From an uncultured Prochlorococcus sp. (GTDB taxonomy: Bacteria > Cyanobacteriota > Cyanobacteriia > PCC-6307 > Cyanobiaceae): a stretch of DNA of 64,000 bases. Below the pieces are notes generated by a model. The model was not told the DNA's origin and did not search any database. It saw only the letters and a program-made list of their open reading frames with translations. The stretch is taken from positions 1 to 64,000 of the forward strand of contig CACFAG010000004.1 in assembly GCA_902564235.1 (NCBI GenBank), written 5' to 3'. Of this stretch, positions 55,023 through 62,484 are shown piece by piece. Position numbers and translations under genes: made by a program. Position 1 is the stretch's first letter, and every line of letters begins with the position of its first letter.

Positions 55023-56432
55023 GTGTGGCAAGAAATTAATTACAAAGAAGATTTAAATGATCATCTAGTCCCCAATATTTCTAAAGTAAATCCTGCAGAA
55101 ATTGAAAGTATCGAAGCTAACTCCATTGCTCAAGAAATAGGATTTGAATCAGGTGATTCCATAATTAGTATTAATGGGAAAAAACCTAGAGATCTAATTG
55201 ATTATCAGATTCTCATTAGTGAAGTAAATTTAAACATATCAGTTTTAGATAAAAATCATGAAATCCACAATATAAGTATTGAAAAAGACCAAGACGTCAA
55301 TTTAGGTATTAATTTTAAAGATGCATTATTTGATTCAATTAAGCAATGCAATAATAGATGTCCATTTTGTTTTATTGATCAACAGCCAAGTGGTAAAAGA
55401 AAAAGTCTTTACATAAAAGATGATGATTACAGATTAAGTTTTCTTTATGGTTCTTATCTAACTCTTACGAATTTAAAAAAAGAAGATTGGGATAGAATTT
55501 CTACACAAAAACTTTCACCACTTTTTATCTCTGTTCATGCGACTGATCCTGAAACTCGAGAAAAGTTATTAAAAAATAAAAAAGCAGGAGTAATTCTTGA
55601 TCAAATCTCCTGGTTTGAAAAAAACTCTATACAAATACATACTCAAATTGTTGTATGTCCAGAAGTTAATGACGGAGACATACTTGAGAAATCAATTTTT
55701 GAACTTGCTAAATTTTACAAAAAAAATTCTCAAACAGTCCTTTCAGTTGCAATAGTTCCTGTAGGACTTACCAAATTTAGACCTGAAGATGATGGCTTAA
55801 AATCGATAAGCTCAGAATATGCGATAAAAACAATCAAACAAGTAGAAAGAATTCAAGCCTTATTACAAAATAGTCTTGGAACTCGTTTTTGTTGGCTAGC
55901 AGACGAATGGTATCTAATAGCTGGTATAAATTTACCTAGTTACAACTCATACGAAAATATGCCACAAGAATCTAATGGAGTGGGCTCGATTAGAAGCTTT
56001 CTAAAAACACTAAGTGTGAAGACTAAAAACCTACCCAAAAAAGTAAAAAGTCCAAAAAAAGTTAGTTGGATTGTTGGCAAACTAGTCTATGAAGCCCTAA
56101 TACCCTCAGTTAGAAAATTAAATTTGATCGATGGATTGACAGTTAATTTATATGGTCTACCAAGTACTTATTGGGGACAAGAGCAAGTTGTGACTGGACT
56201 TTTAACTGGAGAAGATCTAATTCTTGGCCTGCAAAATAAGGATTTAGGAGAGGCTATTTACATACCATCAATAATGTTAAAAATTAATACTGATTTATTT
56301 TTAGATGATAAAAATATAAAAGAAGTAGAAAATCAATTAAATACAAAAATTCACGTTCTTGATGATTCAAATGATATTATAGATACTTTGATTGGAAAAT
56401 CGAAAAACCCTGATAATATAAAAAATGCTTAG
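55023..56432 (+). CDS. PDZ-radical SAM DUF512-type protein
   Basis: 469-residue protein with an N-terminal PDZ-like domain (about 15-75, VNPAEIESIEANSIAQEIGFESGDSIISINGK) followed by a radical-SAM-like region with CxxxCxxC (Cys109, 113, 116; CNNRCPFCFIDQ), then a DUF512 C-terminal part. This is the TIGR03279 kind, present in cyanobacteria and related to clostridial proteins. Reaction unknown. GTG start at 55023. It overlaps the TolC-like gene by 8 bp. Confidence 0.8.
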   Translation: MWQEINYKEDLNDHLVPNISKVNPAEIESIEANSIAQEIGFESGDSIISINGKKPRDLIDYQILISEVNLNISVLDKNHEIHNISIEKDQDVNLGINFKDALFDSIKQCNNRCPFCFIDQQPSGKRKSLYIKDDDYRLSFLYGSYLTLTNLKKEDWDRISTQKLSPLFISVHATDPETREKLLKNKKAGVILDQISWFEKNSIQIHTQIVVCPEVNDGDILEKSIFELAKFYKKNSQTVLSVAIVPVGLTKFRPEDDGLKSISSEYAIKTIKQVERIQALLQNSLGTRFCWLADEWYLIAGINLPSYNSYENMPQESNGVGSIRSFLKTLSVKTKNLPKKVKSPKKVSWIVGKLVYEALIPSVRKLNLIDGLTVNLYGLPSTYWGQEQVVTGLLTGEDLILGLQNKDLGEAIYIPSIMLKINTDLFLDDKNIKEVENQLNTKIHVLDDSNDIIDTLIGKSKNPDNIKNA

Positions 56433-57858
56433 AAGAGTAATAAATTCTATCTTATTCTTGCCTCTTGCTTTATGTATAAAATCTACAAGTGCACAACCTA
56501 GCGAAACAAAAAATTATATTGATGCTGTTTTAAAAGAAAAACCAAATAATCTATTTGTTAGTTATCGAGAAATAGAAAAAATTATCTTAAATAATCAAGA
56601 ATTAAAATCATTACAAAAATTAGTTACCTCTGCAAACTTTAATCTTTCGAGTCAAATTGCTCAAAGATATCCATCCTTAGATTTTCAAGCTAATGGATTG
56701 CCAAAATATGTCGCGGGTAAAAATTACAGTAACAAGTCACCCACTTTAAAAACATCACAATTTTCAGCTAACCCTTCTATAAATATTAAATGGGATTTAA
56801 TTGATCCCCTTAGAGGATCTGAAATTAAAATTGCCAAGTTAAATTACAATATTGCAAAAAATAATTATGAGATTAAGAAAAAAGATTTAATTCAAGAAGC
56901 AAGAATGAGATATCACAAGTACCAGAAGTCATATCAAGATATTCAAAATAAAAAATTCACACTTGATTTATCAATTACGAGTTTAAACAATGCTAAAGCT
57001 AAATTAGATGCAGGAATTGGGACAAAATTTGAAGTACTTGAAGCAGAAACCCAACTATCTCGAGATAAACAATCCCTTAATGAAAAGAAAATAGAATATG
57101 AAATTAATAAATTGTCCCTTAAAGAAATTCTTAATATTAAAGGGAATTTTAATACTAACAATCAGCAAAATTTAATGGGGTTCTGGAATCATAGATTGAA
57201 TAAAAATATTAATGAAGGTTTAGATAAAAATCTTTCCTTAAAAAACTCACTTCTTCAAAAATCAATCAAAAAGAACCAAGCAAATAGTTTTTTATCTCAA
57301 AATAAGCCAAATATTTACATCAGCAACACATTCTCTAGTGCGTTTACCAAGGGTGACTCATTATCTGAGATTATTGACTCTGAAGAATCTGGATCTAACT
57401 ATACAAATACAATAAGCCTAAATTTTGCATGGAGTATTTTTAATGGAGGGCAAAATAAGAAATCTTACAAATCAAAAATAGCAGATGCAGAAGCCCAAGA
57501 ATATTCTTACAAAAACCTAAAAAATATTTTGACCACAAACATTAATAAAGCCTATTTAAATCTTAAATTAAATGAAGGAAAAATAATTTCTTCTCTCAAA
57601 GAAATTGAATCCAGTAAAGAGTCAGTAAGACTTGCCAGACTTAGATATGATGTTGGAATATCGACTCTCAAAGATGTACTGATAAGACAAAGTGAATTAA
57701 GTAATGCAAAATCAAAAAAAATTAATGCTCTTTACAATTACAACTTAAATTTAGATGAATTAGAAAGATTAACTTTTCTTGAAATAAGTAAAAATTGTGA
57801 GAGTAACAATAATAATAAAGTTAAAGATTTAGATTCTATTTGCAATATCCCAAGATGA
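56425..57858 (+). CDS. TolC-family outer-membrane protein
   Basis: Outer-membrane efflux channel of 477 residues. A signal peptide is present (RRVINSILFLPLALCIKSTSAQP). Two helical halves with long coiled-coil helices and Asn/Lys-rich repeats (LNNAKAKLDAGIGTKFEVLEAETQLSRDKQ and the matching RLARLRYDVGISTLKDVLIRQSELSNAKSK) are the TolC signature. The substrate and inner-membrane partner are not in the window. It overlaps the DUF512 gene by 8 bp and the IMPase gene by 4 bp. Confidence 0.88.
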   Translation: MLRRVINSILFLPLALCIKSTSAQPSETKNYIDAVLKEKPNNLFVSYREIEKIILNNQELKSLQKLVTSANFNLSSQIAQRYPSLDFQANGLPKYVAGKNYSNKSPTLKTSQFSANPSINIKWDLIDPLRGSEIKIAKLNYNIAKNNYEIKKKDLIQEARMRYHKYQKSYQDIQNKKFTLDLSITSLNNAKAKLDAGIGTKFEVLEAETQLSRDKQSLNEKKIEYEINKLSLKEILNIKGNFNTNNQQNLMGFWNHRLNKNINEGLDKNLSLKNSLLQKSIKKNQANSFLSQNKPNIYISNTFSSAFTKGDSLSEIIDSEESGSNYTNTISLNFAWSIFNGGQNKKSYKSKIADAEAQEYSYKNLKNILTTNINKAYLNLKLNEGKIISSLKEIESSKESVRLARLRYDVGISTLKDVLIRQSELSNAKSKKINALYNYNLNLDELERLTFLEISKNCESNNNNKVKDLDSICNIPR

Positions 57859-58655
57859 ATCCACCAAAGTTAACTAATAACCAATTAAGTGAATTAGATT
57901 CTTTATTTGAGTTAGTTAGTCAACGTCAGAAAAAAGATTTTGGAAACATTAGCGCTAGTAATAAAGCAGATGGATCCTTATTAACCAGTTGTGATTTATG
58001 GAGTGATAAAACAATCGTAGATGGACTAGCTTCAATAGCGCCAGGTGAGGGCGTCCTAAGCGAAGAAGGGGGAAAGTTGATTCCTAACACTAAAGCTTAT
58101 TGGGTGGTCGATCCACTTGATGGCACAACAAATTTTGCTGCAGGTATTCCTTACTGGTCTATATCAGTAGCAAGGTTCTTCGATGGCAAACCGCAATGTT
58201 CTTTTTTAATTATCCCTACATTGGGAAAAAAGTTTTTATCCATTAAAGGTGAAGGTGTTTGGTTGAACAACCGAAAAATAGAGCCTAGCCAGAATAATCA
58301 CCAAAGTGAATGCATTTCTTTATGTAGTAGGTCTATAAAAATTTTACAAAAAAACCCAAACTCAGTATTTCCTGGCAAAATCAGACTCTTGGGTGTATCA
58401 AGTTTAAATTTAACTAGTGTAGCGATGGGACAAACCTTCGGAGCAATAGAATCAACCCCCAAGATATGGGATATTGCAGCGGCATGGCTGCTATTAGAAG
58501 AACTCAATTGTTCCATAGAGTGGTTAGAGAGAAATCCTTTAACTTTAGTGTCAGGACAAAACTTGAGCGATGTAAATTTTCCATTAATTGCTTGTAGATC
58601 AATAGAAAAAATTAAAATCTTAAAGCCATGGGGTAATTTATTATTGGATAAATAG
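57855..58655 (+). CDS. Inositol-monophosphatase family protein
   Basis: Mg-dependent sugar/inositol phosphatase fold: ADGSLLTSCDLWSDKTIVDGL, VLSEEGG, WVVDPLDGTTNFAAGIPYWSISVA (metal-binding DPLDGTTNF near residue 85) and the later PKIWDIAAAWLLLEE (WDIAAA). 266 aa from the ATG at 57855, which overlaps the TolC-like stop as ATGA; an upstream TTG start at 57840 is possible but less likely. Substrate (inositol phosphate, histidinol phosphate or PAP) unresolved. Confidence 0.88.
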   Translation: MNPPKLTNNQLSELDSLFELVSQRQKKDFGNISASNKADGSLLTSCDLWSDKTIVDGLASIAPGEGVLSEEGGKLIPNTKAYWVVDPLDGTTNFAAGIPYWSISVARFFDGKPQCSFLIIPTLGKKFLSIKGEGVWLNNRKIEPSQNNHQSECISLCSRSIKILQKNPNSVFPGKIRLLGVSSLNLTSVAMGQTFGAIESTPKIWDIAAAWLLLEELNCSIEWLERNPLTLVSGQNLSDVNFPLIACRSIEKIKILKPWGNLLLDK

Positions 58656-58727
58656 TTGCATCATAAATAATTAATTGCTTGAAAAATTTCTTAATCAGAT
58701 AGAATAAAAAACAAATAAAAAAAATAT

Positions 58728-59657
58728 TTGAAGAAAATTAATATGCAGCAAAGCTCAAAATGGATACTGAAAAGTTTATGGGGAGCTTGTGAGAGATGGA
58801 GCAAATCTGATTGTATTGATTTAAGTGCTGCGTTTGCGTACTACACCCTACAATCATTTTTTCCCATTCTTCTAATTTCTCTTTCAATAGCATCATGGTT
58901 CCTAGGCAAACAAGAAGGATTAGATCAACAAATTATTTCTATTGCTGCCCAGCTTTTACCTCCTTCTGTAGTTGAATTAGTAGAAACAACATTATTTAAT
59001 TTGATTGATCAAGGTTTTGGGGCAGGTATTCTGGGTGCTATGTTTTTGCTTTTTACAGCAGGAAATGCATATCTATCTCTTCAAAGAGGCTCAGACAGAC
59101 TTTGGGAAGACGAAATACCTTCTAAAAAAGTAAATGCTGCTTGGAGAGTACAAGCTTCAAGATTTCTTCGAAATAGAGTTGAAGCCTTTTTAATAGTATT
59201 CTTTATAGGTTTCTTAATGGTATTAGATCAGATTAGTGCAAATCTTAGAATGATCCCAAGTAATGTTTTAGAAAGTCTTTCAGAATCAAATAATCTTATT
59301 TCTGATTTTTTACTAAAGTTGCCGCTATTACAAGTTGGTAAGTTTGCAATACCGCTAATTGGCTTTTCTTTAATGGCTCTTTTATTACAAGCACTCTTAC
59401 CTAGCAGAAAAGTCCCTTTAAGACCACTATTACCTGGTTCTTTACTTATTGGAATTGGTCTAACAACTTTAAACCTAGCAGTAAGTAAAAGTATTCTCTC
59501 ACTTGGAGCAAGATTTCAAGCATACGGTTTTATTGGAGGTTTTCTTGTACTTACTTTGTGGGTATGGCTACTAGGAGTAATTTTATATTTTGGACAGTGT
59601 TGGAGCGTGGTTATTGCTAGTATGACTTTAATTAATAAAAAACAACGTAAGAGATAA
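58728..59657 (+). CDS. YihY/BrkB-family membrane protein
   Basis: 309 residues with about six membrane segments of the UPF0761 (YihY, formerly RNase BN-like) family. DLSAAFAYYTLQSFFPILLISLSIASWFLG, LFTAGNAYLSLQRGSDRLWED and FQAYGFIGGFLVLTLWVWLLGVILYFGQCW are the family blocks. Function unclear (virulence factor BrkB-like; old RNase claim is not supported). Start TTG at 58728 or ATG at 58743 (MQQSSKW). Confidence 0.87.
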   Translation: MKKINMQQSSKWILKSLWGACERWSKSDCIDLSAAFAYYTLQSFFPILLISLSIASWFLGKQEGLDQQIISIAAQLLPPSVVELVETTLFNLIDQGFGAGILGAMFLLFTAGNAYLSLQRGSDRLWEDEIPSKKVNAAWRVQASRFLRNRVEAFLIVFFIGFLMVLDQISANLRMIPSNVLESLSESNNLISDFLLKLPLLQVGKFAIPLIGFSLMALLLQALLPSRKVPLRPLLPGSLLIGIGLTTLNLAVSKSILSLGARFQAYGFIGGFLVLTLWVWLLGVILYFGQCWSVVIASMTLINKKQRKR

Positions 59658-59668
59658 CGAAAACTAGA

Positions 59669-60010
59669 ATGTATTATTTTCTTAAAGCTAATAAAAGTTT
59701 TCTTACTTGTTCAGTAATATTACTTGTATTGATTCCAATTTTTGGGATTAACTTTTTCCTAAACTTTCTCGGCAATATTATACTGCTTTTATTTCTAATT
59801 CCTCTTTTATTATTAGTTTTATTGTTTATAGGGATTAACTCTTACAAATCAAAAATTAACACATGCAGTAGTTGTGGTGCAATATCCCTAGGTTTAAATA
59901 AAACCTGCGTTAACTGCGGTGCAGATTTGGAGAATATTGGCATAAGAAATCAACTAGATAAAAAGCCGAGTGAAACTACCATAGAAGTGAATGCAGAAGA
60001 AATAAAGTAA
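59669..60010 (+). CDS. Membrane protein with zinc-ribbon-like domain
   Basis: 113 residues: two hydrophobic segments (residues about 12-58, including CSVILLVLIPIFGINFFLNFLGN) and then a CxxC...CxxC zinc-ribbon-like motif (TCSSCGAISLGLNKTCVNCGAD). The tail is acidic. No family name. It begins 11 bp after the YihY gene, so they are likely co-transcribed. Confidence 0.7.
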   Translation: MYYFLKANKSFLTCSVILLVLIPIFGINFFLNFLGNIILLLFLIPLLLLVLLFIGINSYKSKINTCSSCGAISLGLNKTCVNCGADLENIGIRNQLDKKPSETTIEVNAEEIK

Positions 60011-60013
60011 AAT

Positions 60014-60160
60014 CTAACCTATTCCAATTTGCCTAAGGATGCTCTGTCCAGTAATTAATTCAGTACCAAGACCAATCAAAATACCCATCATTGCCATACG
60101 ACCATTCCAAGTTTCTGCAAAATTTACAAAACCAAATCTAGGTTGATTGTCATCATTCAT
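60014..60160 (-). CDS. hli: High-light-inducible protein (Hli/SCP)
   Basis: A 48-codon ORF not evident from long-ORF searches. It has the chlorophyll-binding helix signature of Hlips: RFGFVNFAETWNGRMAMMGILIGLGTEL, with the conserved ExxNGRxAMxG. Hlips bind chlorophyll and carotenoid and protect photosystems under high light; marine Prochlorococcus carries many. ATG start at 60160. The Ycf/RpaB system in the same window would be expected to regulate such genes, but no HLR1 pair was found here by eye. Convergent with the zinc-ribbon gene (3-bp gap). Confidence 0.88.
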   Translation of the reverse strand: MNDDNQPRFGFVNFAETWNGRMAMMGILIGLGTELITGQSILRQIGIG

Positions 60161-60229
60161 GATTGATTAAAATATCTATCAAATCATCTTAACGTTTAAA
60201 AGAAAGATTTATGTAAAATAATAAATTTT

Positions 60230-60613
60230 TTATTTAACATGTCTAACGCCATCAACAGGTCGATATTCATCTCCAGTTAATTCCTCATATACAATTGCTG
60301 GCAATCCTGTATCAAACATTGTTTGCAATGCTTCTTTTAACATAGGGTTCCATCCTCCAGTACTCACTTTCCCATGCCTTACAGTCCAATCCCAAGTCCC
60401 TTGAAGATCTTTGGGTAATCTACCTTCTCTGTCTCTTCGGGCAACTAGATCTAAAGATTCAACTAAACCAACAACAACTGGATTTTTACCGTAAGAGGGA
60501 GTAAGACTTAATTCAAGTCTAACAGGATCTTCTTTAACCATTCTTAAACGAAATCTTGGCGGTAATTTAAGTGATCTTATAACCGTTGAAACAATTTTAG
60601 TTCTTAATTCCAA
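60230..60613 (-). CDS. Conserved-looking hypothetical protein
   Basis: 127-residue soluble protein with no recognised family. The body RFRLRMVKEDPVRLELSLTPSYGKNPVVVGLVESLDLVARR and TWDWTVRHGKVSTGGWNPMLKEALQTMF is rich in Arg, Trp and Pro and does not look like random AT-rich sequence. ATG start, no signal or membrane segment. It lies upstream of hli and downstream of the DUF2973 gene on the same strand. Confidence 0.72.
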   Translation of the reverse strand: MELRTKIVSTVIRSLKLPPRFRLRMVKEDPVRLELSLTPSYGKNPVVVGLVESLDLVARRDREGRLPKDLQGTWDWTVRHGKVSTGGWNPMLKEALQTMFDTGLPAIVYEELTGDEYRPVDGVRHVK

Positions 60614-60641
60614 TTTTTTTTCCCTTAAAATTTTAAATCTA

Positions 60642-60905
60642 TTAGTCAGTTGTTGAACCCTTTTCTTCTAAGGTAGAGTCATTGTCATTAGAGAATCTTA
60701 CTGTTAAAAGCTCCTCTTCTGTTATATTTCCTGATTTGTCTAACAGTTCTGGGTGTATTGTAAACTTTTTTTGTTTAAGGTTGGGAGTACTATAAAATTT
60801 TTTTTCTGACCCAGATATACCCCAACCATTGGACATCACTTTAAAAGCTTTCCAAACCAGAAAGGTTAAAGCTGCAGAATATATAATTGGGAAAAGAATA
60901 GTCAT
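60642..60905 (-). CDS. DUF2973-type small membrane protein
   Basis: 87-residue protein from the Met at 60905 (MTILFPIIYSAALTFLVWKAFKV): one N-terminal membrane helix, then a soluble tail with the HPELLDKSGNITEEELLTVRF block typical of the cyanobacterial DUF2973 family. The frame is open upstream to 60944. Function unknown. 28 bp upstream of the 127-residue gene, same strand, so an operon hli - hypothetical - DUF2973 in reverse is plausible. Confidence 0.75.
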   Translation of the reverse strand: MTILFPIIYSAALTFLVWKAFKVMSNGWGISGSEKKFYSTPNLKQKKFTIHPELLDKSGNITEEELLTVRFSNDNDSTLEEKGSTTD

Positions 60906-61073
60906 TGAACTTATGTATTGATATAGATATTTGATTATTATCATAGCCCGAAAAAAAAAAAATTAGTTATTTATGATATAAATTATTCTCTAAATTAAAA
61001 ATAATTTTTTTAAAATATATTAGGCTTATATATATAACCTACTTAATTTATTCAGAGAATAAAAAAACCAAAA

Positions 61074-62195
61074 TTGGAAAGCTACAACCACAAGATATTA
61101 CTACTCTTCTCTGTAATTACAATAGGAGTTATAAATCCAACAAATGTAATATCACAAGAATTAACTAAACCAAAAATTAATGAAATTAATATAAATTCAC
61201 ACAAATCTTTTATAACTACAGCTGTAGAAAAAACTGGTTCTGCTGTGGTGACAATTGATACTCAAAGATATGTTAAAAAAAGAAATTTTCCAAACAATTC
61301 ACAACTATTTCTAGACCCATATTTTGAAAGATTTTTTGGATTAGATTTACCCAAAGAAAATCAACTAAAAATAGAGCAAAACCAAGGAAGTGGATTTATA
61401 TTTGCAGATGGACTTGTTATGACTAATGCTCATGTCATAAATGGATCGGATAAGGTAATTGTTGGTTTAACCAATGGCAAAAAACTAAATGCAAAACTTA
61501 TAGGTCAGGACTTTTTTACTGATTTAGCAGTCCTCAAGATTGAAGGTAAAGGACCTTGGCCAAAAGCACAATTAGGCGACTCAACAACAATTAAAGTTGG
61601 TGATTGGGCTATCGCAGTTGGAAATCCATTCGGACTAGAAAACACAGTTACACTTGGTATTATTAGTAATTTAAATAGAAACGTCTCACAATTAGGAATA
61701 TATGATAAAAAACTTGAACTCATTCAAACAGACGCTGCTATTAATCCTGGGAATTCTGGAGGTCCACTGTTGAATAGAGATGGAGAAGTAATTGGTATCA
61801 ATACATTAATCAGATCAGGCCCAGGGGCGGGTTTAAGTTTCGCAATCCCAATTAATAAGGCTAAGGAAATTGCCGATCAACTAATTAAAAATGGAAAAGT
61901 AATACATCCTATGATTGGGATCAGCCTAATAGATGAAAATAATCCTGAGACAAATAATAATGCCGTAAAAGTGGGTTATGTAGTACCCAATAGTCCGGCT
62001 GAAAAGAGTGGAATCATGATTAATGACATAATCATAAAAGTTGGTAATAAAGATATCAAAACAGCTTCAGAGGTAATAACCGAAATTAGCAAAAATGGTG
62101 TCAATAGACGAATAAATATACTACTGAAACGCCGAAATAAATTTATTAGTTTAAAAGTAATACCCACTGATATTACAAATCTACAAAATAACTAA
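61074..62195 (+). CDS. Deg/HtrA-type serine protease
   Basis: Trypsin-like protease with one PDZ domain that degrades damaged periplasmic or thylakoid-lumen proteins. Signal segment near 8-26; catalytic triad His120 (VMTNAHV), Asp150 (FFTDLAVLKI), Ser228 (PGNSGGPL). PDZ from about 275 (HPMIGISLIDENN to VGNKDIKTASEV). 373 aa, one PDZ, hence close to HhoA/HhoB/HtrA; which paralogue cannot be told. Start TTG at 61074 (MESYNHK). Confidence 0.93.
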   Translation: MESYNHKILLLFSVITIGVINPTNVISQELTKPKINEININSHKSFITTAVEKTGSAVVTIDTQRYVKKRNFPNNSQLFLDPYFERFFGLDLPKENQLKIEQNQGSGFIFADGLVMTNAHVINGSDKVIVGLTNGKKLNAKLIGQDFFTDLAVLKIEGKGPWPKAQLGDSTTIKVGDWAIAVGNPFGLENTVTLGIISNLNRNVSQLGIYDKKLELIQTDAAINPGNSGGPLLNRDGEVIGINTLIRSGPGAGLSFAIPINKAKEIADQLIKNGKVIHPMIGISLIDENNPETNNNAVKVGYVVPNSPAEKSGIMINDIIIKVGNKDIKTASEVITEISKNGVNRRINILLKRRNKFISLKVIPTDITNLQNN

Positions 62196-62200
62196 AAGTT

Positions 62201-62344
62201 TCAACCGTTACTCTGTTTAAGTATTTCAACACACCTAGAAATACAAGTACCATCTTTTATATCGCATGTGGAAATGCATTCAAAATAACTTTCAACAGGA
62301 TCAGAAATATGAAACTGTTTATCTTGAAAATCATAATTTTTCAT
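62201..62344 (-). CDS. Small Cys-containing acidic protein
   Basis: A 47-codon ORF: after a short hydrophilic start it reads DPVESYFECISTCDIKDGTCISRCVEILK, with four Cys in a C-x3-C-x5-C-x3-C pattern (about residues 23, 27, 33, 37). This looks like the small conserved proteins of marine picocyanobacteria that have this pattern, which would suit a metal site or disulfide hairpin. Function unknown. ATG at 62344; 5 bp from the convergent protease stop. Confidence 0.7.
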   Translation of the reverse strand: MKNYDFQDKQFHISDPVESYFECISTCDIKDGTCISRCVEILKQSNG

Positions 62345-62484
62345 ATAAATTAGTAAAACTTTTTTGTATATTTTAGAATAAATAAAGAAAGTAAACTATG
62401 TAAAGATAAATAAGTGATCTTGCCTAGTTAAATGTAAACTTTCTGTAAGATAATCAAATTTTTTTTAAATTAATTTTTTATTAA

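Noticed and set aside
60161..60229. HLR1 (RpaB) site upstream of hli
   Set aside because: One TTTACAT half-site is seen but the second half-site at the right spacing is missing.
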